Source: Alteromonas sp. MMG017 (lineage in GTDB: Bacteria; Pseudomonadota; Gammaproteobacteria; Enterobacterales; Alteromonadaceae). Taken from it: a DNA stretch of 64,000 nt. The stretch is from positions 1-64,000 of the forward strand of contig NZ_JAGJDY010000012.1 in NCBI RefSeq assembly GCF_018100795.1, written 5' to 3'. Below the pieces are notes generated by a model. That model was not told the origin of the DNA and searched no databases. It saw nothing but the letters and a program-made list of their open reading frames with translations. The position numbers and the translations under genes were made by a program. Below, in pieces: positions 42,850 to 53,100 of this stretch; position 1 is the first letter of the stretch; each line of letters begins with the position of its first letter.

Positions 42850-43356
42850 CTACAACGCTTTTTTGACTTCAGCGGGAAGTAATACGGTATCAATAACATG
42901 AATGACACCATTTGATGTTTTCACATCGGCTTTAATCACGGTGGCATCGTTAATCATTACTTTCCCCATGGCGGTTACCACAGTGAGATCAGTACCTTCT
43001 ACGGTTGTGGCACTGGTTAGCGACATCACATCTTCAGCCATTACCTTACCCGATACCACATGGTATGTAAGCACCTGTGATAGTAATGCCTTATTTTCAG
43101 GCTTAAGCAGCATCTCTACCGTACCTTCTGGTAGTTTAGAAAACGCTTTATTGGTTGGGGCGAATACTGTGAAAGGGGCCTCACTTTTTAGGGTATCAAC
43201 TAAATCCGCAGCTTTAACTGCCGTGACTAAGGTAGAAAACATCTCTTTACTTGCTGCAGTATCAACGATATCTGCCTTCTCTGATTCCATATGATGTCCG
43301 GCAAAAGCCGATAAACTTATCAAGCTCATCATTACCAATGGGATTAACTTAACCAT
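42850..43356 (-). CDS. secreted fasciclin (FAS1) domain protein
   Basis: This 168-residue protein has a signal peptide ([19 protein letters not shown]) and one FAS1 domain: [18 protein letters not shown], the conserved [18 protein letters not shown], the YHVVSG motif, and [14 protein letters not shown]1 domains mediate adhesion or polysaccharide binding; its partner here is unknown. The start at 43356 has an AAGGAAGG ribosome site; a longer frame to 43386 lacks one. A GTAGCGGGTTTCCGCTAC hairpin lies after the stop, at about 42819-42838. Confidence 0.9.
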   Translation of the reverse strand: MVKLIPLVMMSLISLSAFAGHHMESEKADIVDTAASKEMFSTLVTAVKAADLVDTLKSEAPFTVFAPTNKAFSKLPEGTVEMLLKPENKALLSQVLTYHVVSGKVMAEDVMSLTSATTVEGTDLTVVTAMGKVMINDATVIKADVKTSNGVIHVIDTVLLPAEVKKAL

Positions 43357-43544
43357 AAATACCTTCCTTAAATTTTGGGAGAACATAAATTGATGTAGCG
43401 AGAATGGTTACGCCTCTTCTACCAAAATTGATGATTAAGTTTACGTAATAGAAAGCAGAGCTTTAGATAAAAATGTAAAAATAATGTTAAATTTAGTAAA
43501 TTGCGCTATACTTCGCCAAGGTGTTAATAGGGGAGGGCTGCATT

Positions 43545-44714
43545 ATGTTACTTCGACATCTTATTACCGCACTACTCGTTTTATTCAGTTTAGCTATGCT
43601 AGGTTGTGCTAGCACTACGCCTGTTGTTGCCACGAATCCTTATCCAGCATTACACGATCATTTATTCCCCAGCTATGCGTCTTTTCCGATTGAGACACAA
43701 GAGCAAGTCTTTTCACTTGAGGAAGATGCGCAGCTATTTGTAGATGAGGCTGTTTTTGAGTCAGGAGGAAAGACAACCAACGTAAAAGGGCTAATTTCCT
43801 CAATCTTTGATCATTCTGAAATGGGGTTGTTGTACCGCAGCAATGCGAATTCGGTTGCCAGTGAGACGTTTAATAATCGTTCTGCCAACTGCCTTTCTTT
43901 ATCAATCATGACTTACGCCATGGCGCAGCACGCAGGCTACGATGCCACTTTTTATGAAGTAGATATACCTGAATACTGGACGCGACGAGATGGCTTTAGT
44001 TTTTTAAACGGCCACGTCAATTTAACCATCAATGTACCTAAAGACCCATTAGTGACGAATATCGGGCCAAGTAGCGCAGATGTTGATTTTGATCCGCAAA
44101 TGATTAGAACGCATTTTCCACGGGTGCCTGTTACCAAGCGCCTTGTGCTGTCTATGTTCTATAACAATAAAGGTGCAGACGCGCTAATTGCGAACAGTTA
44201 TACGCAGGCATACAGCTACTTTAGGGCTGCTGCAGTTTTATCACCTGAGTTACAACAAAGTTGGGTTAATTTAGGTGTGCTTTACCGTATGGTCGACGCA
44301 TTTGAAGCCGCAGAGCAAAGTTATCAGTTTGCGTTAAATCTGGATGAGAACAATCTGACGGCGTGGGACAACTTGTCTATCTTGTATTACCACCAAGGGC
44401 TATTTGATAAATCAGCACAGATTAAAGCAAAGGTGGAGGCGCAACGAAAAGAAAACCCTTTTTACCATTTCATTCTTGGGGAACAAGCTTTGGATGAAGG
44501 AGAGTTTGCAGACGCTTTAACACATTACCAGCGCGCACTTCGCTTAGACAATACAAGACACGAAGTGTTTTTTGGGTTGGCTAAAGTGTATTACGAGATA
44601 GGCGATATCAGTAACGCTGAGCGTTACATCAAACGCGCCATCCAACTTGCACCCAATCCACAGGATGAGAACCGTTACATGAGTAAGCTTTCTAACATTG
44701 CTCTGAATTACTAA
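43545..44714 (+). CDS. lipoprotein with transglutaminase-like and TPR domains
   Basis: This 389-residue protein has a lipoprotein signal with lipobox LAMLGCAS (Cys about 20), so it is probably anchored in the outer membrane. A transglutaminase/cysteine-protease-like domain follows (about 70-170), with SANCLSLSIMTYAM holding a possible nucleophilic Cys and GHVNLTINV holding the His. The C-terminal half has at least four tetratricopeptide repeats (ANSYTQAYSYFRAAAVL through AERYIKRAIQLAPNP). The reaction is unknown. GGGGAGG lies before ATG 43545. It is flanked by unrelated genes and ends at a bidirectional terminator. Confidence 0.85.
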   Translation: MLLRHLITALLVLFSLAMLGCASTTPVVATNPYPALHDHLFPSYASFPIETQEQVFSLEEDAQLFVDEAVFESGGKTTNVKGLISSIFDHSEMGLLYRSNANSVASETFNNRSANCLSLSIMTYAMAQHAGYDATFYEVDIPEYWTRRDGFSFLNGHVNLTINVPKDPLVTNIGPSSADVDFDPQMIRTHFPRVPVTKRLVLSMFYNNKGADALIANSYTQAYSYFRAAAVLSPELQQSWVNLGVLYRMVDAFEAAEQSYQFALNLDENNLTAWDNLSILYYHQGLFDKSAQIKAKVEAQRKENPFYHFILGEQALDEGEFADALTHYQRALRLDNTRHEVFFGLAKVYYEIGDISNAERYIKRAIQLAPNPQDENRYMSKLSNIALNY

Positions 44715-44783
44715 TTCATAACGACTTACAAAACAACTAATGACCACTGACATGCGGCGAACGCACGAATAAATTGCACCAAC

Positions 44784-44814
44784 AAAAAAGCCACGTTTTA
44801 ACGTGGCTTTTTTT
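44784..44814. terminator. bidirectional terminator
   Basis: An A-run, the stem GCCACGTT / AACGTGGC and a T-run make a two-way terminator between the convergent TPR lipoprotein and 2OG oxygenase genes. Confidence 0.88.
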
Positions 44815-44831
44815 AAAGAAAATAGCGCTCT

Positions 44832-45671
44832 TTAAATAACACCTAGCTCTTTCAAACGTTCCTGCAGATATGTGCCTGCAGTATGGCGTTCTGAAAGCTT
44901 CACATCTGGACGAGGGTGCAAGAACAATGGCAATGAAATACGTGACTTGGTCATGTCTGCGCCGTCTGGATTCACAACACGGTGAGTCGTAGATGGGAAG
45001 TAGTGACCCGATGCTTCTTGAAGCATATCGCCGATATTCACAATTAAGCTACCAAAATCGCAAGGTACGTCTAACCAGCTGCCATCTTGCGCTTTTACTT
45101 GTAATCCTGGCTCGTTAGAAGCTGGAAGGATAGTAATAAGATTAATATCTTCGTGAGCCGCTGCGCGAATAGCATCTACTTCTTCTTCGCCACTTAGTGG
45201 TGGGTAGTGAAGTACACGTAATAGGGTCTGATCTGAATCTTTGATCATGTCGCCTAACGGTTGACTGTACTTGTCGCTTACTTCCTCTGGAGAGTGTTTT
45301 TCAATCCAGCCTAAAAGCTCAGAGGCAAGCGTGTTCGCTTCTGAATAGTACTGTGACAGCAAAGGACGAAGTTCGTCAGGACATTGACCCCAAGGGTAAT
45401 AATGGAAGTACTCTTTAATATCTTTTTTCGTGAAGCCTTTGGCTACCTCAGAAACGCTTTGAGGGAAAAAGCCATCTTGCTTACCTTTGTTGTAAAGGTA
45501 GTCATTTTTTTCTTCACTATCGAAAAAGCCTTGCCAGCTATCATAAATGCCTTGCACAAGTGACTGTTGAATTGGGTGGTTTTTCAATACCCCAAAGCCC
45601 GTCTCTCGTAGTGACTTAACGAATTCTTTTTGGGCGTTTTCCGCCGTGTAATCAACAGCAACTAATTGCAT
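44832..45671 (-). CDS. isopenicillin N synthase-like 2OG-Fe(II) oxygenase
   Basis: This 279-residue protein belongs to the non-heme iron, 2-oxoglutarate-dependent oxygenase family. The iron facial triad is His and Asp in AAHEDINLITIL and His in STTHRVVNP; the 2-oxoglutarate-binding Arg lies in RISLPLFLHP. N-terminal DIOX_N-type segment GFGVLKNHPI is present. The substrate is not evident; related genes in marine bacteria are often annotated only as family members. GGGATAAAG precedes the ATG. An operator-like inverted repeat (45786-45805) sits upstream. Confidence 0.9.
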   Translation of the reverse strand: MQLVAVDYTAENAQKEFVKSLRETGFGVLKNHPIQQSLVQGIYDSWQGFFDSEEKNDYLYNKGKQDGFFPQSVSEVAKGFTKKDIKEYFHYYPWGQCPDELRPLLSQYYSEANTLASELLGWIEKHSPEEVSDKYSQPLGDMIKDSDQTLLRVLHYPPLSGEEEVDAIRAAAHEDINLITILPASNEPGLQVKAQDGSWLDVPCDFGSLIVNIGDMLQEASGHYFPSTTHRVVNPDGADMTKSRISLPLFLHPRPDVKLSERHTAGTYLQERLKELGVI

Positions 45672-45785
45672 AACTTTATCCCGTTTAATTTGATTGCGGC
45701 ATTATAAGGGTAGACGGGCCGCCAAAAAAGCTTTGGTAGTTGACTTAAATCAATCAACGTCATCTAAGATGCCTAATGTAATCAA

Positions 45786-45805
45786 TGTAGACCATTTAGT
45801 CTACA
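45786..45805. promoter_or_regulatory. operator-like inverted repeat before the 2OG oxygenase
   Basis: TGTAGACCATTTAGTCTACA is a perfect 7-bp inverted repeat with a 6-bp spacer. It lies about 115 bp upstream of the oxygenase start and 55 bp after the end of nupC. Either a regulator site for the oxygenase or a structural element in the nupC tail. Confidence 0.45.
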
Positions 45806-45859
45806 TTTGGGCAATAACTTAGCCTTAAACTTAATCTAGTATTAGTTCAATCTAATCGT

Positions 45860-47071
45860 TTAGCCAAGTGTTAAGTAGAAGCCAGCGAGTGCTGCGCTCA
45901 TCAAGTTTGATAACGTTGCTGCAATAACAGCCTTTAAGCCTAAATGAGCAATTTCTTTTCTGCGTGTCGGAGCCATAGCACCAATACCACCCATCAAAAT
46001 AGCAATAGAAGACAAGTTTGCAAAACCACAAAGTGCAAAAGTGACAATAGCTTGTGTTGATTCAGATAACTCTGAACGTACATCAAGGTAGCTCAGGTAG
46101 GCCACGAATTCGTTAACTACCATTTTCTGACCGATGAAGCTTCCTGCTATTTGGGCTTCTTCCCATGGAACGCCAATTGCCCATGCTAGAGGTTGAAGTA
46201 TGTAACCCATGATCCCTTCAAAGGTGACATTTTCATAACCTAATAAACCACCTGTCCAGCCAACTAGGCCGTTGAACATGGCAATAAGGGCGATGAATGC
46301 AAGAAGCATAGCGCCCACGTTCAATGCGAGCGTCATCCCAGATGCAGCGCCGCTAGCTGCTGCATCGAAGACGTTGGCATAGCCTGTGTCTTCTGAATCT
46401 ATTTCGCTTAAGCCGTCTTTAGGTTCTTCTGTTTCTGGCAGAATAATCTTTGCCATTAACATACCACCAGGGGCTGCCATAAAGCTTGCTGCGAGTAGGT
46501 ATTTTAAATCAACGCCCATACCTGCATAACCTGCCATTACGGAACCTGCAATAGAGGCAAGGCCACCTACCATCACGGCAAATAGCTCAGAACGCGTCAT
46601 ATGAGGTATGAAGGGACGAACGACCAATGGAGCTTCTGTCTGCCCTACAAATATATTTGCTGCCGCTGACATAGATTCAGGGCGACTGGTTCTCAATACC
46701 TTTTGGAGGAAACCACCAATTACTTTAATAATTAAACCCATCACTTTTAAGTGATACAGCACAGCAATAAGCGATGAAAAGAAAACGATAACGGGTAAAA
46801 CATTGAAAGCAAATATAAAGGCAATAGATTTATCGCCAATAGGGCCAAACAGGAAGTTAATACCGTCTTGGCTGTAGGCAATGATGTTAGCAACAAACCC
46901 CGTCGCTGCTAACAGAACTTCTTTGCCAGGCTCAGAATACAGAACAAATGCACCGATTAAAGCTTGCATAGCAAAGGCGCCACCAACAGTACGCAAACTA
47001 ATGCTGCGTTTCGCCGACGAGAGCGCGAATGCAATACCTAAAAGGACTGCAATGCCCAGTAAACTCACCAT
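45860..47071 (-). CDS. nupC: concentrative nucleoside transporter, NupC family
   Basis: This 403-residue inner-membrane protein belongs to the CNT family. Segments such as [35 protein letters not shown] and [21 protein letters not shown] are the conserved core that binds nucleoside and coupling ion. In the sea the coupling ion is likely Na+, but NupC of E. coli uses protons; the sequence does not decide. AAAGGA precedes the ATG. The udk gene is 12 bp upstream on the same strand, so import and phosphorylation of nucleosides are co-expressed. Confidence 0.93.
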   Translation of the reverse strand: MVSLLGIAVLLGIAFALSSAKRSISLRTVGGAFAMQALIGAFVLYSEPGKEVLLAATGFVANIIAYSQDGINFLFGPIGDKSIAFIFAFNVLPVIVFFSSLIAVLYHLKVMGLIIKVIGGFLQKVLRTSRPESMSAAANIFVGQTEAPLVVRPFIPHMTRSELFAVMVGGLASIAGSVMAGYAGMGVDLKYLLAASFMAAPGGMLMAKIILPETEEPKDGLSEIDSEDTGYANVFDAAASGAASGMTLALNVGAMLLAFIALIAMFNGLVGWTGGLLGYENVTFEGIMGYILQPLAWAIGVPWEEAQIAGSFIGQKMVVNEFVAYLSYLDVRSELSESTQAIVTFALCGFANLSSIAILMGGIGAMAPTRRKEIAHLGLKAVIAATLSNLMSAALAGFYLTLG

Positions 47072-47083
47072 AATATCAATCCT

Positions 47084-47707
47084 TTATAGAAGCGCTTGCT
47101 GTATGTGAGATTTGATCACATCTAGAGCAATTTGGTTTTTACCACCTTGTGTAACTACTACATCAGCAGTGAACCGGCTTGGCTCGATAAATTGGTGATA
47201 CATCGGTTTTACAGTCTCTTCGTACTGTTTGGCAACTGACTCGATAGTGCGTCCACGTTCTTTGATATCTCGTATCATGCGGCGCATAAGACAGATATCC
47301 AGTGGGGTATCGACAAAGATTTTCACGTCATAAAGTGGCAGAAGATCTGCACGAGCAAGCAGCATGATTCCTTCAAGAATAATAACTGGTGCTGGGTTCA
47401 AACGTTCAGTGTCAGGCAGGCGAGTATGCGTTTTAAAGCAGTAATGAGGATAATCAATAGGTTGACCATCTCTAAGTGCCTGCAAATGCGCTTTAAGCAA
47501 TTCATGCTCAAATGCATTGGGGTGATCGTAGTTGTTTTTTTCTCGTGCTTCCATGGGCAAGTGGTCTTGAGCGCGATAGTAGTGATCTTCGCGAAGCACT
47601 TGCACAGGCCTTCCTTGAGCAGAGAAGCCGTTAAACAAATTTTCGGTAAACAGTGACTTTCCAGAGCCTGAAGCTCCAGAAATGGCAATAATTAAAGGCG
47701 ATTGCAT
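47084..47707 (-). CDS. udk: uridine kinase
   Basis: This 207-residue enzyme phosphorylates uridine and cytidine to their monophosphates in pyrimidine salvage. It has the Walker A motif GASGSGKS (about residues 11-18), the DHYY segment of the nucleoside pocket, and the family segment LMRRMIRDIKERGR. Length equals the usual 205-215. It is the first gene of an operon with nupC. The ribosome site is weak. Confidence 0.93.
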   Translation of the reverse strand: MQSPLIIAISGASGSGKSLFTENLFNGFSAQGRPVQVLREDHYYRAQDHLPMEAREKNNYDHPNAFEHELLKAHLQALRDGQPIDYPHYCFKTHTRLPDTERLNPAPVIILEGIMLLARADLLPLYDVKIFVDTPLDICLMRRMIRDIKERGRTIESVAKQYEETVKPMYHQFIEPSRFTADVVVTQGGKNQIALDVIKSHIQQALL

Positions 47708-47895
47708 AATTCTAGAAAGCTGATTTTATTGGAGCAAAGATACGCGTTTAGCCTCTATGAATCAATGTTATATTCATACCAATTGGTCAAATGGATCGCT
47801 ATTTGCTAGCTGAATCAATAACATTCGCTTATTTTGAGCGCGTTTTCATTCCTAAATTTATTTTCATATCACTGTCATAATTGATTAAAAAATAG

Positions 47896-48858
47896 CTAGT
47901 TTCCGATAATTTCTACATCGTCAGGGGACAAACTGGTAAGCGCATAAGAGTGTTGTTTTGAACGAGAGCCTTCCCCCTGAGCTCGTGGAGGGTAATAACG
48001 TTCTTTTTCCTCAGGGTACAAGGCAAACACTTCATCTAACGAGGCGCGAATCTCGCTTAAGGTTTTATCTAAGTTGGCGTTAAAGTCTGGCCTTTTACGT
48101 TTTGTATGTCCTAGTTCAATCAATCGTGAAAAGGCTTTATTAGCTAGTGCTATCAGCTCGATAGGCACATCTTTGTGCGGTGGAAGTGGGTGCTCTGGGT
48201 TCTCGGTGCAATATTTAACGAGTGCCGTATAAAAGCAAAGGGGCTTATTTTGCAATATAACAACGGTGTCATTTACGCTATTGCCTAACGTTTTATCTCG
48301 CAAATTAATGACAAGTTTGGGCTTAGGTGGGGCAACTAACTCTTCATTGACAATGTGCTTTGCTTTTCGCTGCCTAGGAATAGCAAACGCTGGCGCAAGC
48401 AGCACCGATACTATCAACGCCCACCAACTCATCGTCAGGTTTTGATACATAGGAAGCGATTGCATAGTTAGCGTAATTTTTTGCTCTGCATTTTCGAATA
48501 CAAAAGTATGGGATAAGCTGTACTCGGGATACGTTTCATCAGCATTTACACCCTGAATTGAGGTGACTCTAATCGGGTAATTGTCAGCGGCTAAATCTTC
48601 GTTGATAGTTTCAATATACCGACCTACCGCATACGTATTTACGGGGGTATTTAGCGTTGCATTCCCAACATCAAGAAACGCACTGTCTAATATGATTCTT
48701 CTTTCTACGTTGTCTTTCGCATTATGGCGAGCAGACTGAATACCAATAACCTGACCAAACGTACTGATGATTTGAAGTACCGCAAAAAGTATCAGTACAC
48801 AAATTAGGGTAAACGGGCGAACAGTTGACATCATACTACTCATCTTTGCTACATCCAT
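47896..48858 (-). CDS. membrane protein with periplasmic loop and cytoplasmic tail, unknown
   Basis: This protein of about 320 residues has two membrane helices (about 15-35 and 143-160 from the longest start) around a periplasmic domain. A cytoplasmic part of about 150 residues follows. That tail (VINLRDKTLGNS..., then FYTALVKYCTENPEHPLPP) has the spacing of a winged-helix domain as in OmpR/CadC-type regulators, but I cannot confirm this by eye. I do not recognise the family. The gene overlaps the upstream PhnD-like gene by 23 bp if it starts at 48858; ATG 48843 or 48834 are alternatives. The two genes look like a two-part unit. Confidence 0.6.
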   Translation of the reverse strand: MDVAKMSSMMSTVRPFTLICVLILFAVLQIISTFGQVIGIQSARHNAKDNVERRIILDSAFLDVGNATLNTPVNTYAVGRYIETINEDLAADNYPIRVTSIQGVNADETYPEYSLSHTFVFENAEQKITLTMQSLPMYQNLTMSWWALIVSVLLAPAFAIPRQRKAKHIVNEELVAPPKPKLVINLRDKTLGNSVNDTVVILQNKPLCFYTALVKYCTENPEHPLPPHKDVPIELIALANKAFSRLIELGHTKRKRPDFNANLDKTLSEIRASLDEVFALYPEEKERYYPPRAQGEGSRSKQHSYALTSLSPDDVEIIGN

Positions 48859-49738
48859 TCACGAGAACGAGAGTTTTGTAATAGGGGCGTGAGTGAGAAT
48901 CGGCGATATCTTTCACTACAGACTGCATGGCGCAAAGTAAATCGGTGTTTTGCATCTGCATTTTTAAAAACCATTGCATGCCGCTAACGCTCTTTAGTAG
49001 AGGGGTTGCATAGTTCTTAGACAAAATTTGCTCATCTTCTTCAGCCCAATACGATGAGATAATATCGACTTCTCCCGCAAGTAATGCTCTGCGCAAATCT
49101 TTGTGGGAATTGAAGTACACAATGTCTACGTTGTTCTCAGTTAACCCAAGATTTTGAAGTATGGTTTTTGGAACGATGTGACCTGAGCGGCTGGAAGGGT
49201 AATCGAGCAGCCCAATTCGTTTGCCAAGCAAGTACTCTTTTTCAAGCAGGGGCTTTTCACGTTGAGATATAAAGAAAGCGCTGTAATTAGGGTGCGATGC
49301 TATTAAAGTTAAACCATAAATTTGATCTGCACCGAAGGCATCTACTACATTACGTTTAATCAACGCTAAATCGACCACGCCATGGTTTATATAGCGAAAG
49401 GTATCGTAGTCGCTTTGCCCGACGATGACCCTGACTTGGCCAAATTGCCTTTTGATGATTTTGTTATCGCATAAACGTTCTAAGGCCATATTCGCGATAG
49501 AGCCATCTGTGACATACACTGAAAAGATGTCTAGGTTGTTTTGTAACTCGGTTTGGCAGGTTAAAGTTCGACCAGTTTGAGGGGGCACCGGAATAAATTC
49601 TATTTTCTGTGAAAAATAGCCAGCGCTGCCGCAAACAAGTGCGGCAATAAGGAGTATGATCCACCTTCCGGTAGCAATAATTCTGACTTTTGGCAAAAAA
49701 ATAACCAAATGAGTTAGTGATTTATGTGCTAATTTCAT
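48836..49738 (-). CDS. membrane-anchored PhnD-like solute-binding protein
   Basis: This 300-residue protein begins with a hydrophobic segment (about 23-45) that looks like an uncleaved anchor rather than a signal peptide. It is followed by a type-2 periplasmic-binding fold of the PhnD/SsuA kind (VRVIVGQSDYDTFRYINHGVVDLALIKRN, LLGKRIGLLDYPSSRSGHIVPK, DLRRALLAGEVDIISSYWAEED). No ABC transporter genes are next to it. A tethered binding protein without transporter, overlapping a gene for a membrane protein with a cytoplasmic tail, suggests sensing rather than transport. The ligand is unknown. Confidence 0.7.
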   Translation of the reverse strand: MKLAHKSLTHLVIFLPKVRIIATGRWIILLIAALVCGSAGYFSQKIEFIPVPPQTGRTLTCQTELQNNLDIFSVYVTDGSIANMALERLCDNKIIKRQFGQVRVIVGQSDYDTFRYINHGVVDLALIKRNVVDAFGADQIYGLTLIASHPNYSAFFISQREKPLLEKEYLLGKRIGLLDYPSSRSGHIVPKTILQNLGLTENNVDIVYFNSHKDLRRALLAGEVDIISSYWAEEDEQILSKNYATPLLKSVSGMQWFLKMQMQNTDLLCAMQSVVKDIADSHSRPYYKTLVLVNGCSKDE

Positions 49739-49919
49739 CAGCTAAGGTTATTTATTGCAATAGGTAAATTTATTTTAATTGGTTATAGTCATGAAAAATA
49801 AGTGTTTTTTACAAATCAGACTGAATTTTGTTAAACGCTGTTTATTAGTCCATGATATGTCATCAATAGAAACCACAAGAACAAGTCAGACGACCTTGGT
49901 TTTGATAAGTAAAATAACT

Positions 49920-49933
49920 TGACCAAATGGTCA
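49920..49933. promoter_or_regulatory. operator-like palindrome upstream of the first TonB-dependent receptor
   Basis: TGACCAAATGGTCA has 6-bp arms (TGACCA/TGGTCA) and a 2-bp spacer. It resembles a TetR-type operator in size. The interval 49739-50131 otherwise contains the Pho-box-like site and the hairpin described below; no gene is visible. Confidence 0.4.
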
Positions 49934-49992
49934 GGTGTGTGGTGCAAAAAATGCGATGAAATCACGTCACGGAATTGACGAAATATACAAAA

Positions 49993-50010
49993 CTGTAATA
50001 AATATGACAC
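49993..50010 (+). promoter_or_regulatory. Pho-box-like site before the first TonB-dependent receptor
   Basis: CTGTAATAAATATGACAC agrees with 15 of 18 positions of the PhoB consensus. It is 122 bp before the receptor ATG, leaving room for a promoter and a long leader with the hairpin at 50067. Confidence 0.5.
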
Positions 50011-50066
50011 GAAGGTCTATAACAATTTCATCCACTCAAAGAAGTCTTTTAGTCAATATCAGAGGT

Positions 50067-50093
50067 CGTAGAGGGGAATAAATTCCCTCTACG
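50067..50093 (+). promoter_or_regulatory. 5'-leader hairpin of the first TonB-dependent receptor
   Basis: CGTAGAGGG pairs with CCCTCTACG (inner bases add up to three more pairs around a bulge). An A-run follows the stem instead of T-run, so it is not a plus-strand terminator. It ends 38 bases before the receptor start and may stabilise the mRNA or act in regulation. Confidence 0.5.
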
Positions 50094-50131
50094 CTAAAAA
50101 AAAAGAATTTTAAACAAAAAGGGAAACACAC

Positions 50132-53100
50132 ATGTACTCATCAGCTAAGCTCAGCCGCGTTGCTGCAGCAGTTGCACTAACAGTGGGTCTAACCACGACT
50201 GCAATGGCTCAAGTAACGTCTTCAGATATGAATGGCCAGATAGTCGGTCCAAACGGCAACCCTGCTGTTGGAACCGTAGTTAAAGTAACTCACGTACCAA
50301 CTGGTGCGGTTAAATCAGTCACGGTAAATAGTGCTGGTACATTTAACCTTCGTGGTTTACGTGTAGGTGGTCCTTACACTGTTGAAATCGACTCAGATGA
50401 ATTCGCAGATCAAACTATCAGCGATATTTACCTAGAGCTTGGTGAAGCGGCAACTATCCAAAGAACACTTGAATCTGCAGCTAACTACGAAAACATCGTA
50501 GTAACCGCTTCTCAAGTAGGTAGTTTGGCTTTCGGTCAAACTGGCCCTTCAGCAAACTTTGACTTGGCAACACTTCAACAAGCGCCAGCGATCAACCGTG
50601 ATATCACTGATATCGTTCGTATTGACCCTCGTATCTATGTAGATGAAGGCGGTAGCGGTGGTATCCAGTGTGTGGGTAAAAGCCCTCGTTTTAACAGCTT
50701 GACGGTTGATGGCGTTCGCATGAATGACCTTTTCGGTCTTAACTCGAACGGTTACCCTACAGAAAGAATGCCTTTCTCTTTTGACGCTATCGAAGGTGTG
50801 TCAGTAGAAATTGCTCCTTTTGATGTAATTTACGGCGGCTTCTCTGCGTGTAACATCAGTGCAGTAAGTAAAACAGGTACTAACGAAGTTCATGGTTCTG
50901 CGTTCTACGACTATGGTAGCGACAGCCTACGTGGTGACTCACTTGAAGGTGATGATATCAACCTTGGTAGTTACACTGAAAAACGTTACGGCTTCACAGT
51001 GGGTGCACCGCTGATTAAAGATAAGCTATTTGTTTTTGCTGCTTACGAAAAACTAGAAGGCGCAAACACATTTGACCGTGGTGCTATCGGTTCTGGCGCA
51101 ATTAATGAAGTAGCGCTTACACAAGCACAACTTGAGCAGATTCAATCTGTTTCTCAGTCATTGTATAACTTTGATGCTGGTACAACGCCACTTAGCATGC
51201 CTAACGAAGATGAAAAGCTTCTTGTTAAGTTAGACTGGAACATCAACGAAAACCACCGTTTTGCGTTTACTTATAACTACAACGATGGTAACAACTTCTC
51301 AGAATCTGACGGCGACGCAGATGAGTTTGAACTATCAAGCCACATCTACGAGCGTGGCGCAGAGCTACAATCATTTGTTGGTGTACTTTACTCAGATTGG
51401 ACAGACAAATTCTCGACTGAAATCCGCGTTTCTCGCACAGAGCTAGATAACCTACAGCGTTCGATGTATGGTGACGGCACTCCAGGCGGTAACGACTTTG
51501 GCGAAATTAAAATTGAGCTAGGTAATGATACAGATACTTCTGAAGACGACCTTACGGTTTTCTTAGGTTCTGATGACAGCCGTCAAGCTAACGACTTAGA
51601 CTGGGAAGCGTTAAGCCTAATGTTCCGTGGTAACTATTACTTCGACAACGGCCACGCGTTAACTTTCGGTTACGAGAGTGACAAACTAGATATCTACAAC
51701 CTTTTCGTTCAGCACTCTGAAACCTCTATTACTTTTGAAAGCTTAGAAGATTTCACTAACGGAACAAATGCAGAAATCGAATACGGTTATGCATATTCTG
51801 GCAACCTATTAGACCGTGCTGCTGAGTGGGGTTACACATCACACTCTACTTACGCACAAGATGAGTTCTATCTTACTGACGATTTAAAAGTAGTTGCTGG
51901 TTTACGTTATGACTGGATTACAACATCTGACGAGCCTGTTGGAAATGCTGATTTTGTAGCTGGGAACGGTTATGACAACACGGCTAACCTAGATGGACTT
52001 AGCTTGCTACAACCACGTGTTGGCCTTAACTACACAGTAAGTGATTCAACTGAACTACGTGGTGGTGTTGGCTTGTTCTCAGGCGGTAACCCGAACGTAT
52101 GGATGACAAACAACTATCAAAACACCAACGTTATTGGTGGTGAAGTTGAAGGTGAATACGCTAACTTATTCGACGGCAGTGTTACATGGGTTAACACAGA
52201 AGACGGCGTAACTGCTGGACCTGGCTACTCAGTACCTTCTGATTTAGACGAAGAGATGTCTTCTGGTGCAGGTAGTAACTTTGAAAGTAACAACCTAGAT
52301 CCAGGCTTCGAAATGCCTCGCGAATGGAAAATCTCTGCGGGTATGACTCATATCAATGACGAAGATTACGTATTCAACTTAGATTTCCTTCTAAGTGTGA
52401 CGCAGAAACAAGCCATGATTAAATATGTGGGTCTTGAGCGTGTAGGTACAACTGACGAAGGTTACCCTGATTATGACTCAGTAGGTTACGGTTCACTTGA
52501 ACTGACTAACTCTGATGAAGATTCAGTGTCTTACTCACTAACAGCGACCATGAACAAGTCTTGGGACAACGGTATTACTTTCACCGGTGGTTATAACTAC
52601 AGCCACGCTGAAGATGTACAACCAATGACGAGTTCAGTAGCGTTCTCTAACTTCCAGTACAGAGCATTTACTGACATTAACGAAGAAGTATCTTCACTGT
52701 CTGATTGGAATATCGAGCACCGCTTTACTGCTGACCTTCGTTACACTACTGAACTTATCGACGGTTACAGCACTATTTTCTCTGCTTATGCAGTAGCACA
52801 GTCTGGTCGTCCGTTTAGTTACACCATCAGTGGTAACTCTGTATATGGCTACACGCCATACCTTGAAGGTAACAACGTGTTACCGATTGGTGCAGAGCGT
52901 AACGACCAAACTAGCCCTTGGTGGTTCAAAATGGATATCGCAGTTAGACAAAATATTCCTGCGTTCCGTGAAGATCACTCTGCTCAGGTTTATTTCGTTA
53001 TGAATAACTTCACCAACTTCATCAACGATGAATGGGGTATTTTGGAAGAAGTTAACTTCAATACTGCTGCGCTAGGTACATCATCTCCTGAAAGTCGTCA

